Below, piece by piece: positions 14,837 to 23,872 of a stretch of 64,000 nucleotides of DNA (within the stretch, counting starts at the first letter, position 1; each line of letters starts with the position of its first letter). The stretch covers positions 17,151-81,150 of the forward strand of contig CAJKFS010000004.1 of the NCBI GenBank assembly GCA_905199225.1. The letters run 5' to 3'. This DNA comes from an uncultured Collinsella sp. (GTDB lineage Bacteria > Actinomycetota > Coriobacteriia > Coriobacteriales > Coriobacteriaceae). The position numbers and the translations under genes were made by a program. Below the pieces are notes generated by a model. The model searched no databases and was not told where the DNA came from. It worked only from the letters and a program-made list of their open reading frames with translations.

Positions 14837-15664
14837 CTAAGCGCGAGCCAACGACGACTCGATAGCCTGAACCAGAAACGCCGTGGCTCCGGTGCCGCAT
14901 GGCTTGTCGTAGTAGTCTACAAAGCGCTGGTCGGCGAGGTAGCCGTGGGCGAGCCCCAGATATGCCTCGTCTTGGGGCTCGCTGCCCCAGTTGAGAGCAA
15001 TCCAGCGGCGATGCATTGCGACAAGCTTGCGAGCCTCGCCGCCTTCCGGTTCGCCATCGCCCATGGTAATCGAGAGCTGGCCCAAAATGGCGCGTTCAAG
15101 CTCCTTCATGTCGTTCCATGTCTGAGGGTCCATGTCCAGCAGCGCTTCGTTTGCCGCATCGACGGCTTCATCACCATAACGCGTCCGGGCCTCGATGCCG
15201 TAGCGCTCCTCGTTTTCCCGCACGGTGCGCCAGCGCTCCAGCTGCGGCAGGACGGCGCCCATGAGCGAGACGGCTTCGTCGAGTGACATGCCGGTGTTTT
15301 GTGCCAGGCGCGGGGCACAATCCTCGATCATTGCCTCCATGGTGGTCTCGTAGGTGTATTTGCCGTGGTCATAGCACCACTTGCAGTAATGGTCGGTCGT
15401 GGCGCCTGTGGCATCGGTGCCGCAGTCATCGGGCGTGAGCAGCATGCCGCAGCTCTCGCAGTAGTGCTCGGGCATTTCGAGCAGGTGAGACAGCGGCTCT
15501 CCGGTTACGGCGGCGATGAGCTTCATCATGTCGATGCCTGGCGTGACTTCGCCGCGCTCCCAGCGGCTGACGGCTTGGCGCGTTACGTAGAGCTTGGCGG
15601 CGAGCTGCTCTTGGGTGAGATTGTTGGCGCGACGGACGGCGATGAGTTTTTCTGCAAAGGCCAT
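14837..15664 (-). CDS. XRE-type HTH / zinc ribbon / TipAS-like regulator
   Basis: 275 aa with three parts. Residues 5-60 are a Cro/C1 HTH (LIAVRRANNLTQEQLAAKLYVTRQAVSRWERGE). Residues 67-100 form a zinc ribbon (CESCGMLL, then CKWC). Residues about 150-275 follow the TipAS pattern: RYGDEAVDAANEALLDM, a central AMHRRWIALNWG, and AHGYLADQRFVDYYDK to the end. TipAS binds thiopeptide antibiotics in MerR-type TipA regulators. Here the DNA-binding part is XRE, not MerR. Likely a ligand-responsive transcription factor; ligand unknown. Confidence 0.85.
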   Translation of the reverse strand: MAFAEKLIAVRRANNLTQEQLAAKLYVTRQAVSRWERGEVTPGIDMMKLIAAVTGEPLSHLLEMPEHYCESCGMLLTPDDCGTDATGATTDHYCKWCYDHGKYTYETTMEAMIEDCAPRLAQNTGMSLDEAVSLMGAVLPQLERWRTVRENEERYGIEARTRYGDEAVDAANEALLDMDPQTWNDMKELERAILGQLSITMGDGEPEGGEARKLVAMHRRWIALNWGSEPQDEAYLGLAHGYLADQRFVDYYDKPCGTGATAFLVQAIESSLARA

Positions 15665-15805
15665 GACGGCTCCTCCCTGCTGGCTGATGGCTTAAGCATA
15701 CGCGGCGGCTAGTGCCCTTCCAAGCAACCGTTGGTTGCATAATCGGCGGCCGCAGTAGGGAATTGCGCACAGCGCCTCGCGCACCCATGCCGTACAATGA
15801 CCGGC

Positions 15806-16543
15806 ATGGAACCTATCGCACACATACATACCGATCTGCCACAGAAGTTTGGCATTCCGCGCAACAGCTTTTTGGCACCCCATCTTGAGGGACGCATTGT
15901 CTTTGAGTCGGAGTTTGCCTCTAACGCCGCGGTTGCAGGGCTCGAGTCCTTCTCGCACTTGTGGCTGCTTTGGCGCTTTGAAAACGGAACGCCGGGCGGC
16001 ACGGCAGAGGATATTGCTGCCGACGCCAAAACACAGGACAAAACTGGCACCAATGCCAAGTGGTCAAAGACCGTACGTCCGCCACGTCTGGGCGGTGCCG
16101 AGCGCGTGGGCGTGTTTGCCACGCGTAGCCCGTTTCGCCCCAATTCCATCGGCCTTACCTGCGTAAAGCTCGACCGCGTTGATCTTACCGTTGACGGTCC
16201 CATCATCCACGTGCTGGGAGCCGACCTGCGCGACGGTACGCCCATCTACGACATCAAGCCCTATATTCCGTTTGCGGACTGCCATCCGGACGCAACGGGC
16301 GGCTGGATCGAGGACAACCCGTGGCAAGAGCTCGACGTTGAGTTTCCACAAGCGCTGCAAGACAAGGTCCCGTCCACAAAGTTGCCCGGCTTAATCGAGG
16401 TCCTTCGCCAGGATCCACGCCGTGCCGGCAGCAAACACGAGCCCGATCGTGTCTACCACTTGGCATACGCCGGGCTCGATATATCGTTTACGGTCGATGG
16501 GCCGCAGCTTACCGTGACGGATGTCGATGACGCGCAAGGCTAG
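15806..16543 (+). CDS. trmO: tRNA t6A37 N6-methyltransferase TrmO
   Basis: 245 aa. SAM-dependent methylation of t6A37 in tRNA-Thr. Family motifs: QKFGIPRN, LESFSHLWLLWRF, TRSPFRPNSIGLT and the C-terminal DPRRAGSKHEPDRVYHLAYAGLDI. Start choice is interesting: the ATG at 15797 overlaps a TACAAT -10 hexamer (15793-15798), while ATG 15806 lies at the predicted transcription start, implying a leaderless mRNA. No ribosome site is visible for either. It is divergent from the XRE-TipAS gene. Confidence 0.92.
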   Translation: MEPIAHIHTDLPQKFGIPRNSFLAPHLEGRIVFESEFASNAAVAGLESFSHLWLLWRFENGTPGGTAEDIAADAKTQDKTGTNAKWSKTVRPPRLGGAERVGVFATRSPFRPNSIGLTCVKLDRVDLTVDGPIIHVLGADLRDGTPIYDIKPYIPFADCHPDATGGWIEDNPWQELDVEFPQALQDKVPSTKLPGLIEVLRQDPRRAGSKHEPDRVYHLAYAGLDISFTVDGPQLTVTDVDDAQG

Positions 16544-16657
16544 CCTCCGCGGCGCTTACACTCAGGTCAAACTTAGCATTAAAACTCATGCCAAAGCCGT
16601 CCGTCCTGGTGGACAATAACGCCTACCGAATCATTCCGCTCTGCACGGGGGTTCAGC

Positions 16658-17869
16658 ATGAAATACGACTTCACTTCAATCATCGACCGCCACGGCATGG
16701 ACTCCATCGCCGTTGACTCTTGGGGTGAGATCCCCGGTATGGCTCCGAACGCACCCGACGAGGGCTTCGACCGCATTCCCATGTGGGTGGCGGACATGAA
16801 CTTCGCCACGGTGCCTACAGTCCAGGAGCACATCATTCAGCGCGCCCAGCACCCCATGTTTGGTTACTTCAATCCGCGTTCCGGGTACTTCGACCGCATC
16901 ATCGAATGGCAGAGCCGCCGTAATGGCGTCGAGGGCCTGGCGCCTGAGCATATCGGCTACGAAAACGGCGTGCTGGGCGGTGTCGTGTCGACGCTGCGCG
17001 CGTATGTCCAGCCGGGCGATGCGGTGTTGGTCCACAGCCCCACCTACATCGGCTTCACCAAGTCCATCGAGGCCGCGGGCTATCGCATTGTCCACAGCCC
17101 GCTTCAGCTCGACGACCAGAGCGTGTGGCGCATGGACTTTGAGGATATGGAGCGCAAACTCGCCCAAAACCACATCCATGCCGCAGTGTTCTGCTCGCCG
17201 CACAATCCCTGCGGCCGCGTATGGGATCGCGACGAGATCGAGCACGCCATGCACATTTATCGCGAGCACGATTGCGTGGTGATCTCGGACGAGATTTGGT
17301 CCGATATCATTCTGCCGGGACACAAGCACATCCCGAAGCAGTCGGTGAGCGAGGATGCCCGCATGCGCACGGTTGCTCTCTATGCGCCGAGCAAGACGTT
17401 TAACCTGGCGGGCCTGGTCGGCAGCTACCACATCATCTATAACGAGACGCTGCGCGACCGCGTGTGCGCCGTGTCCAACAAGACTCACTACAACGAGATG
17501 AATGTCCTCTCCATGTATGCGCTTATCGGCGCCTACCGGCCGCAGGGCTACGAGTGGGTGGACGAGCTTAACCAGGTGCTTGCCGGCAATATCGAGTACT
17601 TCTGCAATTACGTGGACGAGCATTTTGAGGGCGTGTCCTATTCGCGTCCGCAGGGCACCTACATGGTGTTTCTGGACTGCACCGAGTGGTGCCGCGAGCA
17701 TGGCCGCGATATTCAGTGGCTTCTCGACGAGGGCGCCCGCGTGGGCGTTGGCTATCAGGACGGCCGCCCGTTCCATGGCCCCTGCCACATTCGCGTGAAT
17801 CTGGCGCTGCCGCTTTCGCGCGTAAGGGAAGCGTGCGACCGCCTAGACCGCTACGTTTTTGGGGTATAG
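16658..17869 (+). CDS. MalY/PatB-type PLP C-S lyase/aminotransferase
   Basis: 403 aa, class I/II aminotransferase fold of the MalY/PatB subfamily (cystathionine beta-lyase). N-terminal RIPMWVADMNF is diagnostic; SPHNPCGRVW and ISDEIWSDI bind PLP; APSKTFNLAGL holds the Schiff-base Lys. Probably cleaves cystathionine or other Cys conjugates to a thiol, pyruvate and ammonia, or acts as an aminotransferase. It appears monocistronic; the 114-bp gap upstream shows nothing distinctive. Confidence 0.92.
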   Translation: MKYDFTSIIDRHGMDSIAVDSWGEIPGMAPNAPDEGFDRIPMWVADMNFATVPTVQEHIIQRAQHPMFGYFNPRSGYFDRIIEWQSRRNGVEGLAPEHIGYENGVLGGVVSTLRAYVQPGDAVLVHSPTYIGFTKSIEAAGYRIVHSPLQLDDQSVWRMDFEDMERKLAQNHIHAAVFCSPHNPCGRVWDRDEIEHAMHIYREHDCVVISDEIWSDIILPGHKHIPKQSVSEDARMRTVALYAPSKTFNLAGLVGSYHIIYNETLRDRVCAVSNKTHYNEMNVLSMYALIGAYRPQGYEWVDELNQVLAGNIEYFCNYVDEHFEGVSYSRPQGTYMVFLDCTEWCREHGRDIQWLLDEGARVGVGYQDGRPFHGPCHIRVNLALPLSRVREACDRLDRYVFGV

Positions 17870-17965
17870 GGGTCGCACGATTCGGGTACTGCGGCTTGCG
17901 CCCGTGTCGTCAATGGGCATGGCCGCATAGAGCGCAGAGGGTTGCGAGCGCGTTTTCCACGTCTG

Positions 17966-18445
17966 CTACTTTTCTTGAATTTGCTTGCCGCAAAGGTGCT
18001 CAACCGTAATTTCATACAGTTGGACGCCCCTGATACTTTGCCTGATTTCCTCTTCGACCTCTTCGGCAGAAGGATAGTACTTGAGGGCAAACTGTCGGAC
18101 TTTGTCTTCGACAAACGCCGGGTTATCGTTCACGAGGCGGCAGCGGCCAAAAACCACGGTGCTCTGAACATAGGGTGCCCAGTCGTCGTCTTTGTACCAA
18201 TCGTTGCCATAGACGGTAAAGCAGACTTTGTCGCTGCGTTTGAGTGCATCGACCTTATGCCCCGCCTTGGCTCCATGAAAGTAAATTTTGTCGTGCTCGG
18301 GGTCAAAGTAGTAGTTAACGGGAATGGCGTAAGGATAGCCGTCGTCTCCGTTGACGGCAAAAACGCCGCGCTTGCAATTGACGAGCAGCTCTCGTGCCTC
18401 TTGATCGGTGATAGCACGCTTCTTTCTGCGAAGAGGTCTAAACAT
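17966..18445 (-). CDS. Pyridoxamine 5'-phosphate oxidase family protein
   Basis: 159 aa, typical of the NimA-like/flavin-binding split-barrel group: RGVFAVNGDDGYPYAIPVNYYFD, KIYFHGAKAGHKVDAL and DKVCFTVYGN. Members bind FMN, heme or F420 and act on varied small molecules; NimA relatives reduce nitroimidazoles. No neighbour clarifies its substrate. It is convergent with the PatB-like gene, and its start sits on a run of pyrimidine-rich sequence with an AAGGAAG site. Confidence 0.88.
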   Translation of the reverse strand: MFRPLRRKKRAITDQEARELLVNCKRGVFAVNGDDGYPYAIPVNYYFDPEHDKIYFHGAKAGHKVDALKRSDKVCFTVYGNDWYKDDDWAPYVQSTVVFGRCRLVNDNPAFVEDKVRQFALKYYPSAEEVEEEIRQSIRGVQLYEITVEHLCGKQIQEK

Positions 18446-18691
18446 CGTGGGCTTCCTTTCTTTCCGCGTGTTGCGTGCACGACGGTGGGCGGTGTGTCTA
18501 TATCAAGATACTAGTTCAGGCTGCGAGGCCGACGGGAACATCCTATTTGCCGCAGATTGAGCGCACTTTGCTTTGTCGTTGGAGGATTGTCCCTCACAAC
18601 CCGTCGTTTAGAAGCGTTCTTGATGATTAGTTCCGTTTGCAGGGGAGGCGTGGGACAATACCGACCAAAAGCGATTGATTGTCCTGAAAAA

Positions 18692-18702
18692 AAGGGGGGG
18701 GG
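18692..18702 (+). repeat. Homopolymer G9 tract in the ribosome-binding region of the K+ channel gene
   Basis: Seven A followed by nine G ends about six bases before ATG 18708, replacing a normal Shine-Dalgarno. Slippage would alter spacing between the ribosome site and start. The extent is approximate to within a base or two. Confidence 0.6.
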
Positions 18703-18707
18703 TCTCG

Positions 18708-19133
18708 ATGAAAAAGCTGAAGACGCTGGCCGATGTGTTGCGTCAGGCTGGTTTCGTGCGTATCACGGGCCTATTTTTCGTCTTTTATCTATTGTGTTCG
18801 ACGGCCGTTTGGCTGTCTGAGCCTACGACTCTCACGTTTGGCGACGGCCTTTGGTTTAGCTTTGAGACCGTCTCGACCATCGGCTTTGGCGATATCCCGG
18901 CCGAAACACCGGTCGCCCGCGCCATCACCGTCGTCCTGAGCGTTATCAGCATCTTCTACATCGCCATGCTCACGGGTGTGGCGGTGAACTACTGCAATAC
19001 GATCATCAAGATGCGCCAAAAGGACACCATGGCTCGCTTTATGGACGATCTTGAACATTTGGAAGAGCTCGATCGCGATGAGCTCGCCGATCTGTCGCGC
19101 CGCGTGCGCGAATATCGTCGGCGTCAGCGTTAA
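18708..19133 (+). CDS. Two-transmembrane potassium channel
   Basis: 141 aa. One membrane helix (about 17-36), a pore loop with selectivity filter TIGFGD preceded by SFETVS, and a second helix (about 77-100), followed by a charged C-terminal helix rich in Asp/Arg. No RCK/TrkA-N domain is attached, so it is a minimal KcsA-like pore of the Ion_trans_2 family that would tetramerise. ATG at 18708 was chosen because it starts the amphipathic MKKLKT; its ribosome site is the unusual G9 tract. The LOG-family gene follows after 36 bp and may be co-transcribed. Confidence 0.9.
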   Translation: MKKLKTLADVLRQAGFVRITGLFFVFYLLCSTAVWLSEPTTLTFGDGLWFSFETVSTIGFGDIPAETPVARAITVVLSVISIFYIAMLTGVAVNYCNTIIKMRQKDTMARFMDDLEHLEELDRDELADLSRRVREYRRRQR

Positions 19134-19169
19134 AGCGGGCGCTGTGCGTTACGACGAGGGGGATTGCAT

Positions 19170-19703
19170 ATGAACATCACGGTATACCTGGGCGCGAGCG
19201 TCGGCAACGACCCGGCGTTTCTGCCTGCTGTGCAGGAGTTGGGCGACTGGATTGGCGCCAACGGACACGCGTTGGTATACGGCGGGTCCAAGTCGGGTCT
19301 GATGGGCGCGCTCGCCGATAGCGTCCTCGATGCCGGCGGGCGCGTGACGGGTGTTGAGCCGAGCTTCTTTATTGAGGCGGAGTTTCAGCACGACGGTATC
19401 GACGACCTCATCGTGACGAGTGATATGGCCGAGCGTAAGGCCAAGATGATCGAACTCGGTGACGCGTTTATTGCCTTTCCGGGCGGAACGGGCACACTCG
19501 AGGAGATCGCCGAGGTCATGTCTGCCGTGTCACTGGGACATCTGAGCACGCCGTGCATCCTGTATAACTTGGACGGTTATTACAACGACCTCAAAGCCCT
19601 GCTCGAACACATGATCGAAAAGGGATTGTCGAGTCCGCAACGCCAACAAGGCATCTACTTTGCCGACGATCTGCAAGAGATTGCATCGATTATCAGCGGT
19701 TAG
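19170..19703 (+). CDS. LOG-family nucleotide phosphoribohydrolase
   Basis: 177 aa. A Rossmann-like LOG/YvdD fold with GGSKSGLMGALADSVLDAGG and the defining PGGTGTLEEIAEV. Family members release a base from nucleoside 5'-monophosphates (the cytokinin-activating reaction in plants; AMP turnover in bacteria). TIGR00730-type length. ATG at 19170 follows AGGGGG; a TTG six bases upstream is less likely. Confidence 0.92.
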   Translation: MNITVYLGASVGNDPAFLPAVQELGDWIGANGHALVYGGSKSGLMGALADSVLDAGGRVTGVEPSFFIEAEFQHDGIDDLIVTSDMAERKAKMIELGDAFIAFPGGTGTLEEIAEVMSAVSLGHLSTPCILYNLDGYYNDLKALLEHMIEKGLSSPQRQQGIYFADDLQEIASIISG

Positions 19704-19828
19704 ACCTTGAGCTTGCCCCGTCGCAACTCCCAAAGGCGCCGTTTGCGGCGCAGATGGTTGACTCGTCTGGGTAACGCTCGCTCTACAATAAAACGTATCT
19801 TTGTCGACTTTGACCACGGGAGGTCCCG

Positions 19829-21133
19829 ATGGGTAACCTTGCCAAACCTAAGAACCGCGCGCTGTTCCTCATCAGCGTAGCCGTGACCGGCGCGTTCGTA
19901 GGCGCTGCGGTCTGGCTGTTCTTTTTTGCGATGGAGCACGGCATCGACTATCTGTGGACCGAGATTCCGCACATGCTGGGCGCTGCCTCGCCTGAGCTTG
20001 CCAGCGGTCCGTTCGGTTTTCTGCCGTACCCGTTTTTCGTCTGCCTGCTGGGTGGTCTGCTCATTGGCCTGTATGAAAAGATGACGGGCACCAAGACCGA
20101 TGACCTCAACCAGGTGATGGCTAAGGTCAAGCAAGACGGGCGTTACCCGTATGACAATCTGGGCAAGCTGTCGATCGCGGCGCTGCTGCCGCTGCTGTTT
20201 GGCGGAAGCATTGGACCCGAGGCCGGCCTGACCGGCGTTATCGCGGGCCTGTGCAGCTGGGTCGGCGACCGCATGCGCCGCTTTGGCGCCGAGTTTAGGG
20301 AGCTCACGCTGCTGGGCACCCAGGCTGCCCTGACGGCACTCTTTACCGCACCCGTCTTTGGCTTTGTGGCACCGCTTGCCGGTAGCGCTGACGGCCAGGG
20401 CGCCGATGGCGATGAGGACTCCGCGTCTGACGAGATCACCATCAAGCTGCCCAAGGCGCAAAAGACTGTGGTCTACGGCATCGCGATCGCTGGCGGTTTG
20501 GGCGCCTACCTGCTGCTCGGCCAGCTAGTGGGCGGTGGCATGGGCATGCCCAGGTTCGAGGCTGCCGAGGTGGGTAGCCTCGAGCTCGCGTGGCTTATCC
20601 CCCTATCGCTGATCGGCACGGTCTGCGGCTGGCTGTACTTTGTCTCCGAACACGCGAGCGAGGCACTGGTCCATGCCATTGGGGAGCGCCCTGTCGTTAA
20701 GGCCATGCTGGCCGGTCTGGTGCTTGCGGCTTGTGGCACGGTTTTGCCCTACACCATGTTTGCCGGCGAGACACAAGCCGATGTCCTCATGGAAACCTAC
20801 CTAACCATCCCCGCCGGTGTGCTTATTGCGACCGGCCTGGTCAAGGCAATGCTGACTCCCGCCCTCATCAACATGGGCTGGCGCGGCGGCCATTTCTTCC
20901 CCGTGATCTTCTCGGGCGTAAGCCTGGGCTACGGCATTGCCATCCTCACCGGTGCCGATCCGGTCTTTTGCGTTGCCGTCTGCACCGCCTCGACGATGGG
21001 TGCCGTCATGCGTCAGCCCGTCATGGTCGTGGGCCTGCTGCTCATGTGCTTCCCGCTCAAGGGCATTGTCTGCATGATCATCGCCGCCGTCATCGCCGCC
21101 GGCATCCCGCTGCCCAAGCCGCTTCGCAAGTAG
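19829..21133 (+). CDS. ClC-type chloride channel/transporter family protein
   Basis: 434 aa, about ten membrane helices. ClC landmarks are GGSIGPEAGLTG (equivalent of GKEGP) and GWRGGHFFPVIFSG (equivalent of GxFxP). The N-terminal gating Glu region appears as GPEAG. A hydrophilic insert (DGQGADGDEDSASDE) lies mid-protein between helices. Most likely a Cl-/H+ antiporter or fluoride/anion channel of the YfeO-like branch, in the inner membrane. AGGTCCC precedes the ATG. Confidence 0.87.
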   Translation: MGNLAKPKNRALFLISVAVTGAFVGAAVWLFFFAMEHGIDYLWTEIPHMLGAASPELASGPFGFLPYPFFVCLLGGLLIGLYEKMTGTKTDDLNQVMAKVKQDGRYPYDNLGKLSIAALLPLLFGGSIGPEAGLTGVIAGLCSWVGDRMRRFGAEFRELTLLGTQAALTALFTAPVFGFVAPLAGSADGQGADGDEDSASDEITIKLPKAQKTVVYGIAIAGGLGAYLLLGQLVGGGMGMPRFEAAEVGSLELAWLIPLSLIGTVCGWLYFVSEHASEALVHAIGERPVVKAMLAGLVLAACGTVLPYTMFAGETQADVLMETYLTIPAGVLIATGLVKAMLTPALINMGWRGGHFFPVIFSGVSLGYGIAILTGADPVFCVAVCTASTMGAVMRQPVMVVGLLLMCFPLKGIVCMIIAAVIAAGIPLPKPLRK

Positions 21134-21221
21134 CGCGGCAGTGCACGGCCAATACAGGCACCCCAAGCCTGACGTAAGGATGTAATGGCTGCTGGTCTAC
21201 CCCAAAACTCATGAAGAAAGA

Positions 21222-21259
21222 AGCCGCGCGAGGCCGTATGTCTACGGTCGCGCGCGGCT
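21222..21259. terminator. Bidirectional terminator-like hairpin
   Basis: AGCCGCGCG..CCGTA-tgtc-TACGG..CGCGCGGCT followed by gttgttt. It separates the convergent ClC and methyltransferase genes. Confidence 0.75.
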
Positions 21260-21264
21260 GTTGT

Positions 21265-22002
21265 TTAGAGCTTCCTCAACACGATTGCGATGGTGTTGAG
21301 GTATTCTAGCGCGCCGGCTTCAACGGCAGCGCGGTCGCCCGCTGCGTAATCGTTGTCGCAGGCGAGCCAGTCTGCCCATGCCTCGTTGGTGCAGAGCATG
21401 GGCTGCATCGAGATAATTTCGACGCCGGGGGTCGGTTCGATCATGGCGCGCCACCAGGCTATGTCGTGCATGTATTCGAGCTGCTCGGGTATCCAGGATT
21501 TGAGCAGGCAAGCGGGCAAATTGTCGTGGCAGTCGAGTGCCATGCCTGGGATGCTTAAGTAGAGCATCCCGCCTTGCTTTACGTAGGGGAGCAGACGCTC
21601 GCCCAGATAATGCGGGTCGCGCCCGTAGTAGTTGTACGAGTCGATGCTCACGACCGCGTCGAAATAGTCGTGCTCAAATGGCAGCCCCTGTGAGGCATCC
21701 GCCTTAACAGGGTGAATCAGGTCGCGCGAGATGCCGAGCGAATCGAAGAACGCGCGGTTTTCCTCGGGGTCGCTCCACAGGTCGACGGCGTAGGTGTCAA
21801 ACCCGTATTCGCGTGCAAGCAGGGCGCTGGTGATGCCGGTGCCCGACCCAAGGTCGCAGACGCGGGCGCCGCGGGGGATGCTTGCATCGCAAAGGAGCTC
21901 TTCGCAGAGCTTGAGGGGGTTCGGCCCCATAATCTTAGAGCGCACGAGCGCTGCGTCGAAGCTGCTGGCTTTTGGGAAGGATTGAGATTCCTGGGATTGC
22001 AT
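21265..22002 (-). CDS. SAM-dependent methyltransferase, class I
   Basis: 245 aa. Motif I VCDLGSGTGITSALLA, motif II acidic DTYAVDLW, and a DAVVSIDSYNYYGRDPHYL post-motif typical of small-molecule methyltransferases of the UbiE/cyclopropane-synthase-like group. Later GGMLYLSIPGM. The substrate is not indicated; no partner gene is adjacent. A leader AGGAAAG precedes the ATG, which itself lies in an 11-bp sequence repeated in inverse orientation 112 bp upstream. Confidence 0.87.
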   Translation of the reverse strand: MQSQESQSFPKASSFDAALVRSKIMGPNPLKLCEELLCDASIPRGARVCDLGSGTGITSALLAREYGFDTYAVDLWSDPEENRAFFDSLGISRDLIHPVKADASQGLPFEHDYFDAVVSIDSYNYYGRDPHYLGERLLPYVKQGGMLYLSIPGMALDCHDNLPACLLKSWIPEQLEYMHDIAWWRAMIEPTPGVEIISMQPMLCTNEAWADWLACDNDYAAGDRAAVEAGALEYLNTIAIVLRKL

Positions 22003-22272
22003 TGTTCTTTCCTATCAGGTGCAAATTGGCAGATGATGGAGGCGGAACGGCGCAACAAACCACGGCCGTTGGACGGCCGTTTTCATGGTTCTATGCGATT
22101 GACCGTTCCCTAAAGAACAATGACCAAAAAGACATCCCCTTGGATGATCGAGATTGGACCAAGGCCCGTGACGTCTCCATTGTAAAACGTCACGGGCGTG
22201 CTGGGGATATGCCATTTGTCATGTATTGGCAGGCGGTCGATTATGGCCGCGGGCGGGCCATAATCTGCGTGC
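22003..22272. other. Non-coding gap with three inverted repeats
   Basis: CATTGTTCTTT (22000-22010) and AAAGAACAATG (22112-22122) form an inverted pair flanking the stretch. ACGGCCGT-tgg-ACGGCCGT followed by TTTT lies at 22062-22084. CCCGTGACGT / ACGTCACGGG (22165-22196) forms a 10-bp stem with a 12-nt loop just past the ABC permease stop. The last is a plausible transcript end for the permease gene. I see no gene here. Confidence 0.6.
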
Positions 22273-22971
22273 CTACAGGTCGCGTGCTCGATAGACCTTG
22301 GTGCTGACAGCGCAGCTGATTGCAAATAGTGCGAATGCCAGAGCGGCAATTCCTGCACACAGACAGCCAAGGACGGCAGGATCGGGATTCGCTCCGGCAA
22401 TCGACGTGAGCCAGTTGCTGATGGGGTTGGATGAGCTCAGCATTGCCATGGTGCTGAAACCGAGCACGGCAAACAGGCCGACGGACAGACGCAGTGCCTC
22501 CATGTGCCCAAATCGAAAAAACAGCGGCTGTGCCAAAAACACTATCATGAGGGAGATGAGCATCGATGCCGCCGAGGCGGTCGCGATTTCAAAGATCGTC
22601 TGGCCTGTCGAAGGGATGCCCATGTGATCGAAGAACGGAAGGGCGAGGATGTTCAGAAGCGTAGCTGCGCATGCCATGACGGCCGAGAAAGCAATAATGC
22701 ACAGGTAGCGTGCGCAGATGATGTCTTTGCGCGAGAACGGCAGCGTTGCCCGATAGCGCTCCCATCCGTTTTGATTGTCGAAGCCGGCCAGCGAGTTCAT
22801 GATTGTGATGGGCGACATGGCGCTAACGGCGATAGCGCCAGCGCTCATGCCGGAATCACCATCCGACGCGTTGGCAAGGGTCAGCAAGACGAATATAAGC
22901 AGGCCGATGCCGGCGATGCTCGGGAGAAACGAGCGCATGATGGCGGTCTCGGACATGAAGGCGCGTTTCAT
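22273..22971 (-). CDS. ABC-2 type exporter permease
   Basis: 232 aa with six predicted membrane helices (about 13-33, 45-60, 88-110, 132-155, 165-182, 202-222) and the ABC-2-like sequence NQNGWERYRATLPFSRKDIICARYLC, typical of small permeases paired with YtrB-like ATPases. The gene overlaps the upstream ATPase gene by 4 bp (ATGA), so translation is coupled. Together they form the transporter of the YtrA-regulated operon; the substrate is unknown, with cell-wall antibiotic stress a common theme for the family. Confidence 0.88.
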   Translation of the reverse strand: MKRAFMSETAIMRSFLPSIAGIGLLIFVLLTLANASDGDSGMSAGAIAVSAMSPITIMNSLAGFDNQNGWERYRATLPFSRKDIICARYLCIIAFSAVMACAATLLNILALPFFDHMGIPSTGQTIFEIATASAASMLISLMIVFLAQPLFFRFGHMEALRLSVGLFAVLGFSTMAMLSSSNPISNWLTSIAGANPDPAVLGCLCAGIAALAFALFAISCAVSTKVYRARDL

Positions 22972-23849
22972 TTGGAGGCTCCTTTCAGCATGAGGTGTAG
23001 GTAGTCATCAATGGTTGCCCGATCGCAGGGAATCTCGGGAAAGGCCTCGAGCGTTTCGCGACGGTTGGGCACGAGCACGTCCACGCTGTAGGCGTGGCGG
23101 ACGGCACGGGCGCCCTCGACGCAAGCCATAAGCTCAGCGGCTTGTGCCTGAGTGCAGTGGGCGATGCCGACACGGTCGGTAATGTCCTCGCGCGGCAGGT
23201 CAAAAACAATCGACCCGTTATCGATGCAGACGACGCGGTCGGCGGCGCGCTCAAGATCGGATGTAATGTGGCTCGAGAACAACACACCGTGTTGTCCATC
23301 GGCAACAAAGGCGAGCAGCTCCTCAAGCACTTCTTCGCGTGCCATGGGATCGAGACCCGCGGTGGCTTCGTCCAAAACGAGCAGCTTGGCATTATGGCTG
23401 AGTGCGCAGGCAAGCTGCAACTTCATGCCCATGCCGCGGGAGAGGTCTTTGACCTTTGCCTTGGGATCTAGGCCAAACCGGTCGATGAGGCTTTCGAACG
23501 TGTCATGGCTCCAGGTGGGGTACGCCGGGCTTACGAGTGCTTTAACTTCGGTCACCCTGAGTGTGGAAGGGAAGGGACACGTGTCCAGTACGAGGCCGAC
23601 GCGGGTGCGCAGGCAGCGCTGCGTCTCGCCGGGCGCGTCGGCGCCGCAGTACTGCCCAAACAGGCACACCTCGCCGGCATCGATCTTTATGAGCCCGAGC
23701 GCGGCTCGAATCGTCGTTGTCTTGCCGGCACCGTTTGCGCCCACAAAGCCAACAATCTGGCCGGGCTCCACGGCGAGCGTGACGTCGTGCAGCGAAAAGC
23801 GGTCGCTTACGCGGCGTGAGACACCTTTGAGCTCTAACAAGTTTTGCAT
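22968..23849 (-). CDS. ABC transporter ATP-binding protein (YtrB-like)
   Basis: 293 aa. Walker A GANGAGKTTT, signature LSRGMGMKLQLACAL, Walker B LLVLDEATAGLDP and switch His in FSSHITSDLERAAD. The C-terminal 70 residues extend beyond the core NBD as in YtrB/BcrA-type exporters. It is the second gene of an operon GntR-ATPase-permease (19-bp gap after GntR, 4-bp overlap with the permease). Confidence 0.93.
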   Translation of the reverse strand: MQNLLELKGVSRRVSDRFSLHDVTLAVEPGQIVGFVGANGAGKTTTIRAALGLIKIDAGEVCLFGQYCGADAPGETQRCLRTRVGLVLDTCPFPSTLRVTEVKALVSPAYPTWSHDTFESLIDRFGLDPKAKVKDLSRGMGMKLQLACALSHNAKLLVLDEATAGLDPMAREEVLEELLAFVADGQHGVLFSSHITSDLERAADRVVCIDNGSIVFDLPREDITDRVGIAHCTQAQAAELMACVEGARAVRHAYSVDVLVPNRRETLEAFPEIPCDRATIDDYLHLMLKGASK

Positions 23850-23872
23850 GGTATAGCCTTTCTTGCGGATGG

